From: Gammaproteobacteria bacterium
Lineage (GTDB): Bacteria; Pseudomonadota; Gammaproteobacteria; Nitrosococcales; Methylophagaceae
Reading direction: 5' to 3'
DNA: 17,097 bases
Assembly: GCA_002402245.1 (NCBI GenBank)
Contig: NVVP01000045.1
Span: 5,215-22,311 of the forward strand
A program made the translations under genes and the position numbers. The notes beneath the pieces were generated by a model. The model did no database searches. It was not told the DNA's origin and saw only the letters and a list, made by a program, of their open reading frames with translations. This document shows positions 1-6,923 of this stretch, piece by piece. Position 1 is the stretch's first letter. Each line of letters opens with the position of its first letter.

Positions 1-1506
1 TTCCATCGCTGTTTTCATTTCTGGGCCACGCGTTTGACTGTTAGGCGCATGGCCCCACAACACCATGGCGCGAACATTGTCATTTTGGGCAATATTATCT
101 TTATCTTCTAATACGCCATCAATCCAACGTGAAACCGGAATACCTTTGGTGTACATAGGCGAAACAGCTTTACCATCTGATTCTTCATAGCTACTTTGAT
201 CAAAACGGCCTTTGATCCAATCTAAATCTAAATCCCATACTTCTGCCCAATGTTTCCATGCACCTTCTGAAAGGCCGTAGTAGCCAGGTAAGGTATGAGA
301 TAACACGCCTAAATCGGTTGCACCTTGCACATTGTCATGGCCCCGGAAAATATTAGTTCCACCACCCGATACGCCAATATTACCCAGCACTAATTGGAAG
401 ATGCAGTAAGCACGGGTATTGTTATTACCTGTGGTATGTTGTGTTCCACCCATACACCAAATAAAGGTGCCGGGGCGGTGTTCAGCCATTGTTTGAGCTG
501 CTTTTAGAACATCCGCTTCTTTAGCACCGGAGACTTTTTCAACTTCTTCAGGTGGCCAGTTGGCAACTTCCTTACGAATTTCATCCATGCCATAAACACG
601 TTGCTGAATGTATTCGGTATCTTCCCAACCATTTTTGAAGATATGCCACAACATACCCCAAACAAAGGCCACATCAGAACCTGGACGAATTGAAATATAT
701 TGGTCAGCATGGGCAGCCGTACGCGTCAAGCGAGGATCAACCACAATAATCGGCGCACCCTTTTCTTTAGCACGGAAAATATGTTGCATCGATATTGGAT
801 GTGCTTCAGCAGGGTTTGCACCAATGATAAAAATGGCTTTGGAATTATGGATATCATTAAACGAATTTGTCATGGCGCCGTAGCCCCATGTATTGGCTAC
901 ACCGGCAACGGTGGTTGAGTGACAAATTCGTGCTTGGTGATCAACGTTATTAGTGCCCCATAAGGCAGCAAATTTACGGAATAAATAGGCTTGTTCATTA
1001 TTATGTTTAGCCGAACCTAACCAATAAACTGAATCAGGGCCGGACTCTTCACGAATCGACAACATCTTATCGCCGATTTCATCAATCGCTTGTTGCCATG
1101 AAATTCGTTGCCATTTACCGGCTACTTTTTTCATTGGATATTTTAAGCGTTTATCACCATGGCCATGCTCACGTAATGACGCACCTTTGGCACAATGAGA
1201 ACCAAGGTTGAATGGATGTTCAAAGCTAGGTTCTTGTCCTGTCCATACACCATTTTGAACTTCAGCCACCACGCCACAACCCACACTACAGTGACTACAC
1301 ACAGTGCGAACTTGGGTAATATCACCATCGTCATAGCTTTGGCGATGTTCATCTTCTGAGGCTTGCGCCTTTTGAATCATGGCTGGAGGTAATAAGCTTA
1401 AAAAGCTAGCACCGGCTACGGTAATGCCAGAACCTTTAAGGAATACGCGTCTATCAATGCCTGATTTTTTGCTATCAGAGCCAGCACTTCGTTTAGTTAA
1501 TTTCAT
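1..1506 (-). CDS. fdhA: Formate dehydrogenase catalytic (alpha) subunit, N-terminal 502 residues; truncated by the window edge
   Basis: Molybdopterin oxidoreductase of the FdnG/FdhA type, oxidising formate to CO2 in the periplasm and passing electrons to iron-sulfur and cytochrome subunits. The frame is open from the ATG at 1506 to the left edge, so only about the first half of a roughly 950-aa protein is present. Visible features are a twin-arginine signal (DRRVFLK, R19-R20) followed by a hydrophobic stretch, and an N-terminal 4Fe-4S motif (C70, C73, C77, C105). The active-site region reads HQARICHSTTVAG, with an ordinary TGT cysteine (C195) where E. coli FdnG and FdhF have selenocysteine. 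Mo-bis-MGD binding segments such as IIVVDPR and CMGGTQHTTG follow. It starts 12 nt after the small Tat protein and is the last gene of the visible operon; beta and gamma subunits would be expected just outside. No strong Shine-Dalgarno is visible, so translational coupling is likely. Confidence 0.95.
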   Translation of the reverse strand, partial: MKLTKRSAGSDSKKSGIDRRVFLKGSGITVAGASFLSLLPPAMIQKAQASEDEHRQSYDDGDITQVRTVCSHCSVGCGVVAEVQNGVWTGQEPSFEHPFNLGSHCAKGASLREHGHGDKRLKYPMKKVAGKWQRISWQQAIDEIGDKMLSIREESGPDSVYWLGSAKHNNEQAYLFRKFAALWGTNNVDHQARICHSTTVAGVANTWGYGAMTNSFNDIHNSKAIFIIGANPAEAHPISMQHIFRAKEKGAPIIVVDPRLTRTAAHADQYISIRPGSDVAFVWGMLWHIFKNGWEDTEYIQQRVYGMDEIRKEVANWPPEEVEKVSGAKEADVLKAAQTMAEHRPGTFIWCMGGTQHTTGNNNTRAYCIFQLVLGNIGVSGGGTNIFRGHDNVQGATDLGVLSHTLPGYYGLSEGAWKHWAEVWDLDLDWIKGRFDQSSYEESDGKAVSPMYTKGIPVSRWIDGVLEDKDNIAQNDNVRAMVLWGHAPNSQTRGPEMKTAME

Positions 1507-1518
1507 GGGGCTTAGTGC

Positions 1519-1740
1519 TTAGAAGTCTGCTAGGTGGTAGTAGGTATCAACATGCTCAGTGCGTTGATAGCCTTTTTGTACTGCGGGGAGAGGTTCTTTT
1601 TTCTCGACGACTACAGGTATATCAATGACCGGAGTGGCATTCACAACTGAAGCCGTAGCGGCTAGTGCGATGGTACCTGTCACAGTAGTAGTGACACGAC
1701 TTAAAAAAGCGCGACGATCGGGCGCTGATGGGGTAGCCAT
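1519..1740 (-). CDS. Small Tat-signal protein of formate dehydrogenase regions (FdhX-like)
   Basis: A 73-aa protein that is mostly a twin-arginine export signal: APDRRAFLSR (R9-R10), then a hydrophobic, alanine- and threonine-rich segment to about residue 36. A short tail ends in HVDTYYHLADF. This matches the 'formate dehydrogenase region TAT target' family, found directly upstream of fdhA in Shewanella- and Vibrio-type fdh clusters. Its exact role is unknown; a small partner or co-exported escort of the dehydrogenase is the usual guess. The ATG at 1740 has a GGAG Shine-Dalgarno about nine bases upstream. It lies between the TorD-like chaperone (106-nt gap) and fdhA (12-nt gap). The 106-nt gap contains a small hairpin (CCCTA at 1774-1778 with TAGGG at 1785-1789), which could set relative expression within the operon, but I see no clear promoter there. 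Confidence 0.85.
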   Translation of the reverse strand: MATPSAPDRRAFLSRVTTTVTGTIALAATASVVNATPVIDIPVVVEKKEPLPAVQKGYQRTEHVDTYYHLADF

Positions 1741-1846
1741 AATTTACTCTCCGGAATAGTTATATGCTAGATGCCCTAAAGCGATAGGGACTTATCAAAT
1801 TTTATCGGACAATTATCCCTTAGTTGATGCCTGTAAGCAACTGGAA

Positions 1847-2416
1847 TTATGAGTAAATACGCTGCTCTAAGCTGAAAAACCCAGTGCCAAATTCACCCAC
1901 AGTTTGATAGAAGTTCATTGTTTTAATTTGCATTAGATCATTAAAGAACTGACCTGCCCAAGGTTCAATATGACTATTAAAAAATACCTTATCACTTACA
2001 ATTGGTGTGCCTTCTGCGGTTAATATCAAGCGCATCACCTCACACTCTGCGGCAATATGGTCTTCTGGCTCGGTGGTTTCGTCTTGGCGCTCTAAGCCTA
2101 GCTTGGCTAAATCAGTTCGTAATTCAGACAACGGTTCTTCCATTAAAAATCCCGTTTGATAATACGAGCTATAAGGAATTAGTTGACCATGAGTAACACC
2201 GATAAATAATGTTTGGTAATCATCATTCAACTTACTCACATCAGCCTGTTTAGCGGCAGTGGTTAAGGCTAACCATAGTTTTCCCATCGGGCTATCAGCA
2301 TATTCAATTTCAATTGCAGCAAGGTTATCAAGTAACTCTTGGTCTGGCGATGACGATAATAGCCGTGCTAATAAAGCATAGGTTTGTGAACGCCAAAGCG
2401 TGTTTTCATCTGCCAT
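1847..2416 (-). CDS. TorD/DmsD-family molybdoenzyme maturation chaperone
   Basis: A cytoplasmic, all-helical chaperone of the TorD/DmsD/NarJ superfamily, expected to bind the Tat signal or apo-form of FdhA until cofactor is inserted and export is allowed. The protein is 189 aa from the ATG at 2416. Visible family marks are the Y-x3-F-x-G element (DDYQTLFIG, about 65-73), a following segment ending SSYYQTGFLM, the EPEDH motif (116-120) with E124 a helix turn on, and H149-x-EPWAGQFF. The ATG overlaps the TGA of the upstream iron-sulfur gene (TGATG), indicating translational coupling. A TTG one codon earlier (2419) is a possible but less likely start. The neighbours make FdhA and the small Tat protein the probable clients; this is inferred from context. 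Confidence 0.9.
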   Translation of the reverse strand: MADENTLWRSQTYALLARLLSSSPDQELLDNLAAIEIEYADSPMGKLWLALTTAAKQADVSKLNDDYQTLFIGVTHGQLIPYSSYYQTGFLMEEPLSELRTDLAKLGLERQDETTEPEDHIAAECEVMRLILTAEGTPIVSDKVFFNSHIEPWAGQFFNDLMQIKTMNFYQTVGEFGTGFFSLEQRIYS

Positions 2417-3879
2417 CAAGGTGTATCCTTAAATATCGCTTTAACTCGGCAATCTTCACACATTTTCAATCTATCTAAAGCATCACCTTGGAACATGGGA
2501 TGGTCTGATAATTTAGTGATCATGGTGTCGATCATTTTTTGAGTTGCAAAGCCTTTATTACAGCTAATACAATGGAATATTGGCTCTTCATGCAAGCGTT
2601 TTACTTTACGCGTTTGTTCTCTATCAAATACATATTGTGAAACCAAGCTAATTGAATTTTCTGGGCAAGCTGTTTCACACATGCCACATTGCACACAAAG
2701 ATCTTCAATAAAATTAAGTTGTGGTTTATCACCCCCATCCAACACGGCACCTACCGGGCAAACCGACACACACGACATACATAAAGTACACGACTGGGTA
2801 TCAATTTTAATTTCACCAAATGCAGCATCATTGCTTAACGCTAATACTTCAATCGGCTCAGGTGCATGTTTATGTAAATGACCTAGCGCGATGGTAATCA
2901 TACGGCGCTTATCATCCACTCCACCAAATTCAGCTGGCTGAATAGGCTGCATCGTAGCAGCAGATGAAAGGTGAGTAATCACTTGCTCACCTTGATCGGT
3001 TGCACACCAATTTACCGTATTATCAGCATACGATAAGCCGGTGAGTAATTGATTCGTCTTAGTGATCTCTTGTTGCAATTCCAACCAGTCATGATCAGCA
3101 TGACTACCGGCATCTAACACGGTAATGCTACTGACACCATAAGCCAAAGCACTCAACCAGAACGGCATCGAAAGCGCACCGATTTCTTCAATCGAAAAGC
3201 TAATGCAATGTTCTGGTAGTTGACTAGATAATTCATCAATCATCATTTGACCATGTTCAAGATCATGAATAATCAATTGTGGTGGCTTAGTTTCAAGCTC
3301 GAAATAGGTTTTCATCATCATACGCAAACGATTGATGCTGACATCTAAGCTTGGCAATACATAGGTCATTGCGCCTGATGGGCACACCGCTGCACAACTA
3401 CCACAGCCCTGACACAAGGATGGGTTAATCGATATGCTGAAGTTTTTGCTAGTGATCGCCTCAGCGGGACAAGCATCAACACATTGAGAACAGCCTTTTA
3501 CTTGCCGATTAGAGTGAGCACAACGTGAGGCTTTATAGTCAAAATAACGCGGCTTATCAAAGTCGCCAACTAAATCAGGTAGATCGGCCACTATGGATGC
3601 TAAGGCTTCATCACCAGAGGGAGCGAAGTAACCTAGCGGCAAGACTTTAGTCGTTAGCGTGGTCTGTTCTAATAAATCTAACACTAAATCGACAGTGATT
3701 GTTTCACCGGCTAATTCAACCGTAAACTTGCCTAAGTAACCTTCAATACTCACTGGTGGCTGGCTAACTGCAAACACCTGCAATCCCGTTAGCTCAGGTG
3801 TCAGTGTATTAATTTGTTCTGTACTACCAATTAGCAGAAGTCGACCAGCAGAGCTAAATTCCACCAGCTCAACAGGCAT
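2416..3879 (-). CDS. Multi-cluster 4Fe-4S protein of the formate dehydrogenase operon
   Basis: Cytoplasmic ferredoxin-like protein, 487 aa from the ATG at 3879. It has four 4Fe-4S motifs in two pairs. The first pair is C120/C130/C133/C137 (a variant in which the first ligand lies ten residues upstream) and C156/C159/C162/C166. The second pair is C364/C367/C370/C374 and C395/C398/C401/C405; each motif ends in CP. Two more CxxC pairs (C437/C440 and C474/C477) near the C-terminus could bind zinc or another cluster. Between the pairs lies a domain of about 190 residues without cysteine-rich motifs. No Tat signal is present. It probably moves electrons in, or helps mature, the formate dehydrogenase. 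The start is uncertain: the frame is open to an ATG at 3963, but the extra 28 residues lie on the acidic tail of the DUF3306 gene in another frame and look unconserved. The ATG at 3924 is a further alternative. Confidence 0.85.
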   Translation of the reverse strand: MPVELVEFSSAGRLLLIGSTEQINTLTPELTGLQVFAVSQPPVSIEGYLGKFTVELAGETITVDLVLDLLEQTTLTTKVLPLGYFAPSGDEALASIVADLPDLVGDFDKPRYFDYKASRCAHSNRQVKGCSQCVDACPAEAITSKNFSISINPSLCQGCGSCAAVCPSGAMTYVLPSLDVSINRLRMMMKTYFELETKPPQLIIHDLEHGQMMIDELSSQLPEHCISFSIEEIGALSMPFWLSALAYGVSSITVLDAGSHADHDWLELQQEITKTNQLLTGLSYADNTVNWCATDQGEQVITHLSSAATMQPIQPAEFGGVDDKRRMITIALGHLHKHAPEPIEVLALSNDAAFGEIKIDTQSCTLCMSCVSVCPVGAVLDGGDKPQLNFIEDLCVQCGMCETACPENSISLVSQYVFDREQTRKVKRLHEEPIFHCISCNKGFATQKMIDTMITKLSDHPMFQGDALDRLKMCEDCRVKAIFKDTP

Positions 3880-3910
3880 AATCTCAATGGCACCTACTTC
3901 TTTTACTTCC

Positions 3911-4396
3911 TTAAGCAATTTCATCACCCTTTTCATCATCATCTGCTTGATGGGTATAGTCATCAGGCACTACTTCATCTTGTTCTGTAGCTATTTTATC
4001 ATCACTAGTCGCTTTATCATCACTGGCAGGCCGCGTTTTTTCTTCTGCCAAACGTAGCATACGTTTCATCTCTGTCGTAACGATATTGCCCAAGCCGGTA
4101 AACTGAGTAAAGTCTTCATCATATTCATTCATATGATCCACTTCTCTAAACTCAGGTTGCCGAAATAAGGCGGCTAAAGCTGATTGTTGTTTCTCCGGAT
4201 CAACATCATCTTGTAGCCAAATAGGCTTTTCTTTGTCATCATCAGCTGTCGACTGCTGCTCTATTACCGACTCAGGCTCTACTACTAACTCTTGTTCACT
4301 CGCCTCAGTTTTATCAAGGCTAGCCTCTTCTTCTGGTTTTTCTAATTTTCGTCGTGACCAACGTGAAAACAAATTGTCATCTTCATATTTAGTCAT
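3911..4396 (-). CDS. DUF3306 domain protein, formate dehydrogenase accessory
   Basis: A 161-aa, strongly acidic protein. The N-terminus (DNLFSRWSRRKLE, about 7-19) and the central segment (LAALFRQPEFREVDHMNEYDEDFTQF, given here only as landmarks around residues 74-99) are the hallmarks of the DUF3306 family. A low-complexity stretch rich in Asp, Glu and Lys joins and follows them. No signal peptide or membrane segment is seen. The family has no established biochemical role and is found with DUF3305 and 4Fe-4S genes next to formate dehydrogenases. The ATG overlaps the TAA of the DUF3305 gene (TAATG, sharing base 4396), so the two are translationally coupled. The stop lies 31 nt before the favoured start of the iron-sulfur gene. 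An assembly or maturation role is inferred only from neighbours. Confidence 0.85.
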   Translation of the reverse strand: MTKYEDDNLFSRWSRRKLEKPEEEASLDKTEASEQELVVEPESVIEQQSTADDDKEKPIWLQDDVDPEKQQSALAALFRQPEFREVDHMNEYDEDFTQFTGLGNIVTTEMKRMLRLAEEKTRPASDDKATSDDKIATEQDEVVPDDYTHQADDDEKGDEIA

Positions 4397-4866
4397 TATT
4401 TAGACTCAGCATCATGCCATTGTTTGCGGCGGCGTTTAATCATTTTTTCCGGTTTATAGTGGGCCAATACAAAGGCTTCTAACCACTTACATAGTTCAAC
4501 CGGTAATGCAGCATTAAACACGGCTTCACCGGTCTCCATATACGAGGCTGCTTCATCATAATCCACCGTAATCAACAATGGCTTTAGCTGGGCCTCATCG
4601 TCTGGATGACATACTAAATAGATCTGCGGTTGAGCTGAACCCAAATTATGATAATAAGAATCACAGTGCAGAATATGCAGCTTCAACGCCAAGTCAGTCC
4701 ATATAAACAGTTCGCCTTGAGCTTCAATCTCACTAATCGCTGATTGAGGTAAGCCAGGCACTACACCTGAAAACGTCCAGACATCATCGCCCCAAGGATG
4801 CTGACTGGCTGTTTTAAGCATTAAGGCAGCAATAGAGGCTGAATCTGACGGTGTGTCTTGTATCAT
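4396..4866 (-). CDS. DUF3305 domain protein, formate dehydrogenase accessory
   Basis: A 156-aa soluble protein, the first gene of the visible fdh operon. The pattern 'HPWGDDVWTFSGVVPGLP' near residues 19-36 and the later segment on cell-surface-type aromatic residues (YYHNLGSAQPQIYLVCH, about 71-87) fit the DUF3305 family. These proteins accompany DUF3306 and formate dehydrogenase genes; their biochemical role is unknown. The C-terminus is basic (KMIKRRRKQW). The ATG at 4866 is the first in frame after an upstream TAA. Its Shine-Dalgarno is weak (GAG about 12 nt away). It is directly followed by the DUF3306 gene in a 1-nt overlap. The operon promoter should lie in the 188-nt gap to the araC-family gene, which holds several small dyads. 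Confidence 0.8.
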   Translation of the reverse strand: MIQDTPSDSASIAALMLKTASQHPWGDDVWTFSGVVPGLPQSAISEIEAQGELFIWTDLALKLHILHCDSYYHNLGSAQPQIYLVCHPDDEAQLKPLLITVDYDEAASYMETGEAVFNAALPVELCKWLEAFVLAHYKPEKMIKRRRKQWHDAESK

Positions 4867-4881
4867 TACAATAAATTACTC

Positions 4882-4928
4882 AGACATGCAGCTGTAATTA
4901 CACGCTTATTCAGCGTTATTTCATGTCT
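4882..4928. promoter_or_regulatory. Nested dyads in the leader of the formate dehydrogenase operon
   Basis: A 7-bp inverted repeat (AGACATG at 4882-4888, CATGTCT at 4922-4928) encloses a 10-bp palindrome (TGTAATTACA, 4893-4902) and a small hairpin (ACGCT at 4902-4906, AGCGT at 4912-4916). It lies 16-62 nt upstream of the first fdh gene. It may be an operator or a structured leader. No promoter hexamers nearby are convincing, and the dyads could be chance in AT-rich DNA. Confidence 0.3.
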
Positions 4929-5054
4929 TTTAGCTGGGGAAAGGCGCTTATTGTAATGTGATAAGCAATCAGAATCCACTTAGCCCATTTTAGAATAGAC
5001 TCCTAGCCAAGCAACAGCCCTTTAAATTTAAGCTTCTATTTTTAGCAGAAAATA

Positions 5055-5951
5055 TTAATTGCCTCGTTTCAGTTGAGTTATATCTCTAAGCGGTGGCGCA
5101 CCAAATAATCGAGAATATTCTCGGCTAAATTGCGATGGACTTTCATAGCCCACCGAATAAGCCACACTAGTCACATCCTTATTTGAAGACAATAAAATTT
5201 GCCGGGCTTCTGTCAGTCGTAGGCGTTTTTGATATTGCAGCGGGCTTAATGTCGTCATTTTTTTAAAATGTTCAAATAATGTCGATGAGCTCATATTGAC
5301 TTGGTCCGCCAATTGTTGAACCACAATAGGCTTACTAATATCTGATTTAATTGTATCAATAACTTGTGCAATACGTTGTTGGTTACTACCACTTGAATAC
5401 ATATTAATAATTGAATTTCCATGCTCTGTGCTTAACAATCGGTAGTGAATTTCCTGCAAGATAATAGGTGCTAAATAAGCAATATCATTAGGCGTATGCA
5501 ATAACTGCATTAAACGACACACACTCTCAGTCAGCGAGTTATCTAACTGGCCTACAAATATGCCTCGTTCAGTTTTATTATCTACATCAGTATCGAGTCT
5601 AAATCTCATGCTTAACTCAGCCATTAATTGTAGGTCTAAATCAATTTGAACGCATAAATAGGGTTTATCTTTTGTTGCCGTTAGTACATTGCCAATTAAT
5701 GGTAAATCAACTGATACCGCTAAAAACTGCCCCGGTGAATAGGCAAATATCTCATCATCTAACAATACTTGTTTATTACCCTGAGCGATGACACAAATAC
5801 ACGGCTCAAGCACGATAGGAAAAGTATCATTAGTACTGCTCATTTTTAAACATGACACTGTATCAATCATGGTTTTATGTAATCCATCTCCATCAGAAAA
5901 TGTATCTACCATCTCTGCTATCGCAGCTAAAAAGTCCATATTAACAGCCAT
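5055..5951 (-). CDS. AraC-family transcriptional regulator
   Basis: A 298-aa regulator with an N-terminal AraC_N-type sensing domain (about 20-175; note 'FPIVLEPCICVIAQGNKQV' near 44-62) and a C-terminal AraC/XylS double helix-turn-helix domain (about 192-290). The latter contains LADQVNMSSSTLFEHFKK in the first HTH and the characteristic VAYSVGYESPSQFSREYSRLFG in the second. The ATG at 5951 is chosen because GAGGTG sits five bases upstream; a TTG at 5963 would add four residues but contains that Shine-Dalgarno. The gene is divergent from an SDR oxidoreductase across a 177-nt gap with a 13-bp palindrome. The usual logic for such a pair is that the regulator controls the neighbouring oxidoreductase, perhaps in response to a small organic effector. 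Its target and effector cannot be read from the sequence. Confidence 0.9.
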   Translation of the reverse strand: MAVNMDFLAAIAEMVDTFSDGDGLHKTMIDTVSCLKMSSTNDTFPIVLEPCICVIAQGNKQVLLDDEIFAYSPGQFLAVSVDLPLIGNVLTATKDKPYLCVQIDLDLQLMAELSMRFRLDTDVDNKTERGIFVGQLDNSLTESVCRLMQLLHTPNDIAYLAPIILQEIHYRLLSTEHGNSIINMYSSGSNQQRIAQVIDTIKSDISKPIVVQQLADQVNMSSSTLFEHFKKMTTLSPLQYQKRLRLTEARQILLSSNKDVTSVAYSVGYESPSQFSREYSRLFGAPPLRDITQLKRGN

Positions 5952-6032
5952 AAAACACCTCAACTATTTTATTAAATACTCACTAAGGTGATATTAAACT
6001 ATTTCCATACAAAAATAATAGTTGGAGTATTA

Positions 6033-6045
6033 GGCAATAATTGCC
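6033..6045. promoter_or_regulatory. Palindrome GGCAATAATTGCC, candidate operator in the divergent promoter region
   Basis: Perfect 6-bp arms around a single central base, in the middle of the 177-nt gap between the divergent araC-type and SDR genes. The position suits a regulator site for both promoters. Binding by the adjacent regulator is inference; AraC proteins more often use direct repeats. Confidence 0.4.
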
Positions 6046-6128
6046 GAGCACTAGGTATTATCGATTAAGCCTTCTAAAAGTAAACTATATAGCCTAAATC
6101 AAGTATCTTAATCAGAGGAATAAAGTAA

Positions 6129-6878
6129 ATGTCTAAACATAATACAGCTAATAAATACGTCGCTATTGTGACTGGGGCTTCACGTGGAATTGGTGCTGAA
6201 ATTGCCCACCGTTTAGCACTCGATGGCTTTGCCGTGGTGATTAATTATAGAAACAATACAAATAAAGCTAATAAACTGGTCGAAAATATAAAACTGCGTG
6301 GCGGCCAAGCTATTGCAGTAAAAGCTGATATTACCAACTCGAAAGAGGTCAGCCATTTATTTGCTGAAGCCGAACAACATTTAGGCAAAGTAGACGTGTT
6401 AATCAATAACGCAGGTGTGCTGACCACAAAACCTTTAGCCGAACATAGTGATGAATTATTTGACCACACCTTTGCTATCAATACTCGCGGTACATTTAAT
6501 ACCCTAAGACAAGCCGCTAAAAGCATGAATGATGGTGGTCGAATCGTCAATTTATCTAGTAGTACTATTGCACTTAAACTACCCGGTTATGCCATTTATA
6601 GTGCCAGCAAGGCCGCCGTTGAATCCATGTCACAAATATTCGCTAAAGAACTTCGTGGCCGCGATATTACCGTTAATGTGGTGGCCCCAGGCCCAGTAGA
6701 AACTGAATTATTCTTTGCAGGTAAAAGTGAACAACAAATAAGCCAACTAGAAAATATGTCGCCATTAGGTCGCCTTGGCCAAGCTAATGATATTGCATCA
6801 GTAGTCTCTTTCTTAGTCGGTAAAGATGGTGCTTGGATCAATGGCCAAGTAATACGTGCCAATGGTGGTATTACCTAA
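6129..6878 (+). CDS. SDR-family NAD(P)-dependent oxidoreductase
   Basis: A classical short-chain dehydrogenase/reductase of 249 aa, the usual family length. It has the Rossmann cofactor motif TGASRGIG (15-22), NNAG (93-96), catalytic Ser about S144, the YxxxK pair Y157/K161, and the PGPVETELF segment (188-195) after the active site. Substrate is unknown. Similar proteins are often annotated as 3-oxoacyl-ACP reductase-like or glucose dehydrogenase-like SDRs, but motifs alone do not separate these. The residue after the second strand is Tyr-Arg (NYRNN, 39-43), suggesting NADP preference; this is a weak inference. The start ATG has AGAGGA about ten bases upstream. It is divergent from the AraC-type regulator and probably under its control. 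A hairpin immediately after the stop separates it from the convergent transporter gene. Confidence 0.9.
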   Translation: MSKHNTANKYVAIVTGASRGIGAEIAHRLALDGFAVVINYRNNTNKANKLVENIKLRGGQAIAVKADITNSKEVSHLFAEAEQHLGKVDVLINNAGVLTTKPLAEHSDELFDHTFAINTRGTFNTLRQAAKSMNDGGRIVNLSSSTIALKLPGYAIYSASKAAVESMSQIFAKELRGRDITVNVVAPGPVETELFFAGKSEQQISQLENMSPLGRLGQANDIASVVSFLVGKDGAWINGQVIRANGGIT

Positions 6879-6879
6879 A

Positions 6880-6910
6880 TAAGGGAGTATGTTTAAAGCA
6901 CACTCCCTTA
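6880..6910. terminator. Hairpin between convergent SDR and transporter genes
   Basis: Perfect 9-bp arms (TAAGGGAGT at 6880-6888, ACTCCCTTA at 6902-6910) enclose a 13-nt loop with two further possible pairs. It starts two bases after the SDR stop and ends 14 bases before the stop of the minus-strand transporter, so it could serve both. A clear U-run is lacking on either side, so its efficiency is uncertain. Confidence 0.6.
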
Positions 6911-6923
6911 ACTTCAACTTAGC

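Noticed and set aside
504..1352. Short open frames on both strands inside fdhA, such as 504-710 and 608-883
   Set aside because: They overlap the continuous, motif-rich fdhA frame and encode nothing recognisable.
3880..3963. N-terminal 28-residue extension of the iron-sulfur protein from an ATG at 3963
   Set aside because: It overlaps the DUF3306 gene by 53 nt, has a poor ribosome-binding site, and its residues are a shifted reading of that gene's acidic tail.
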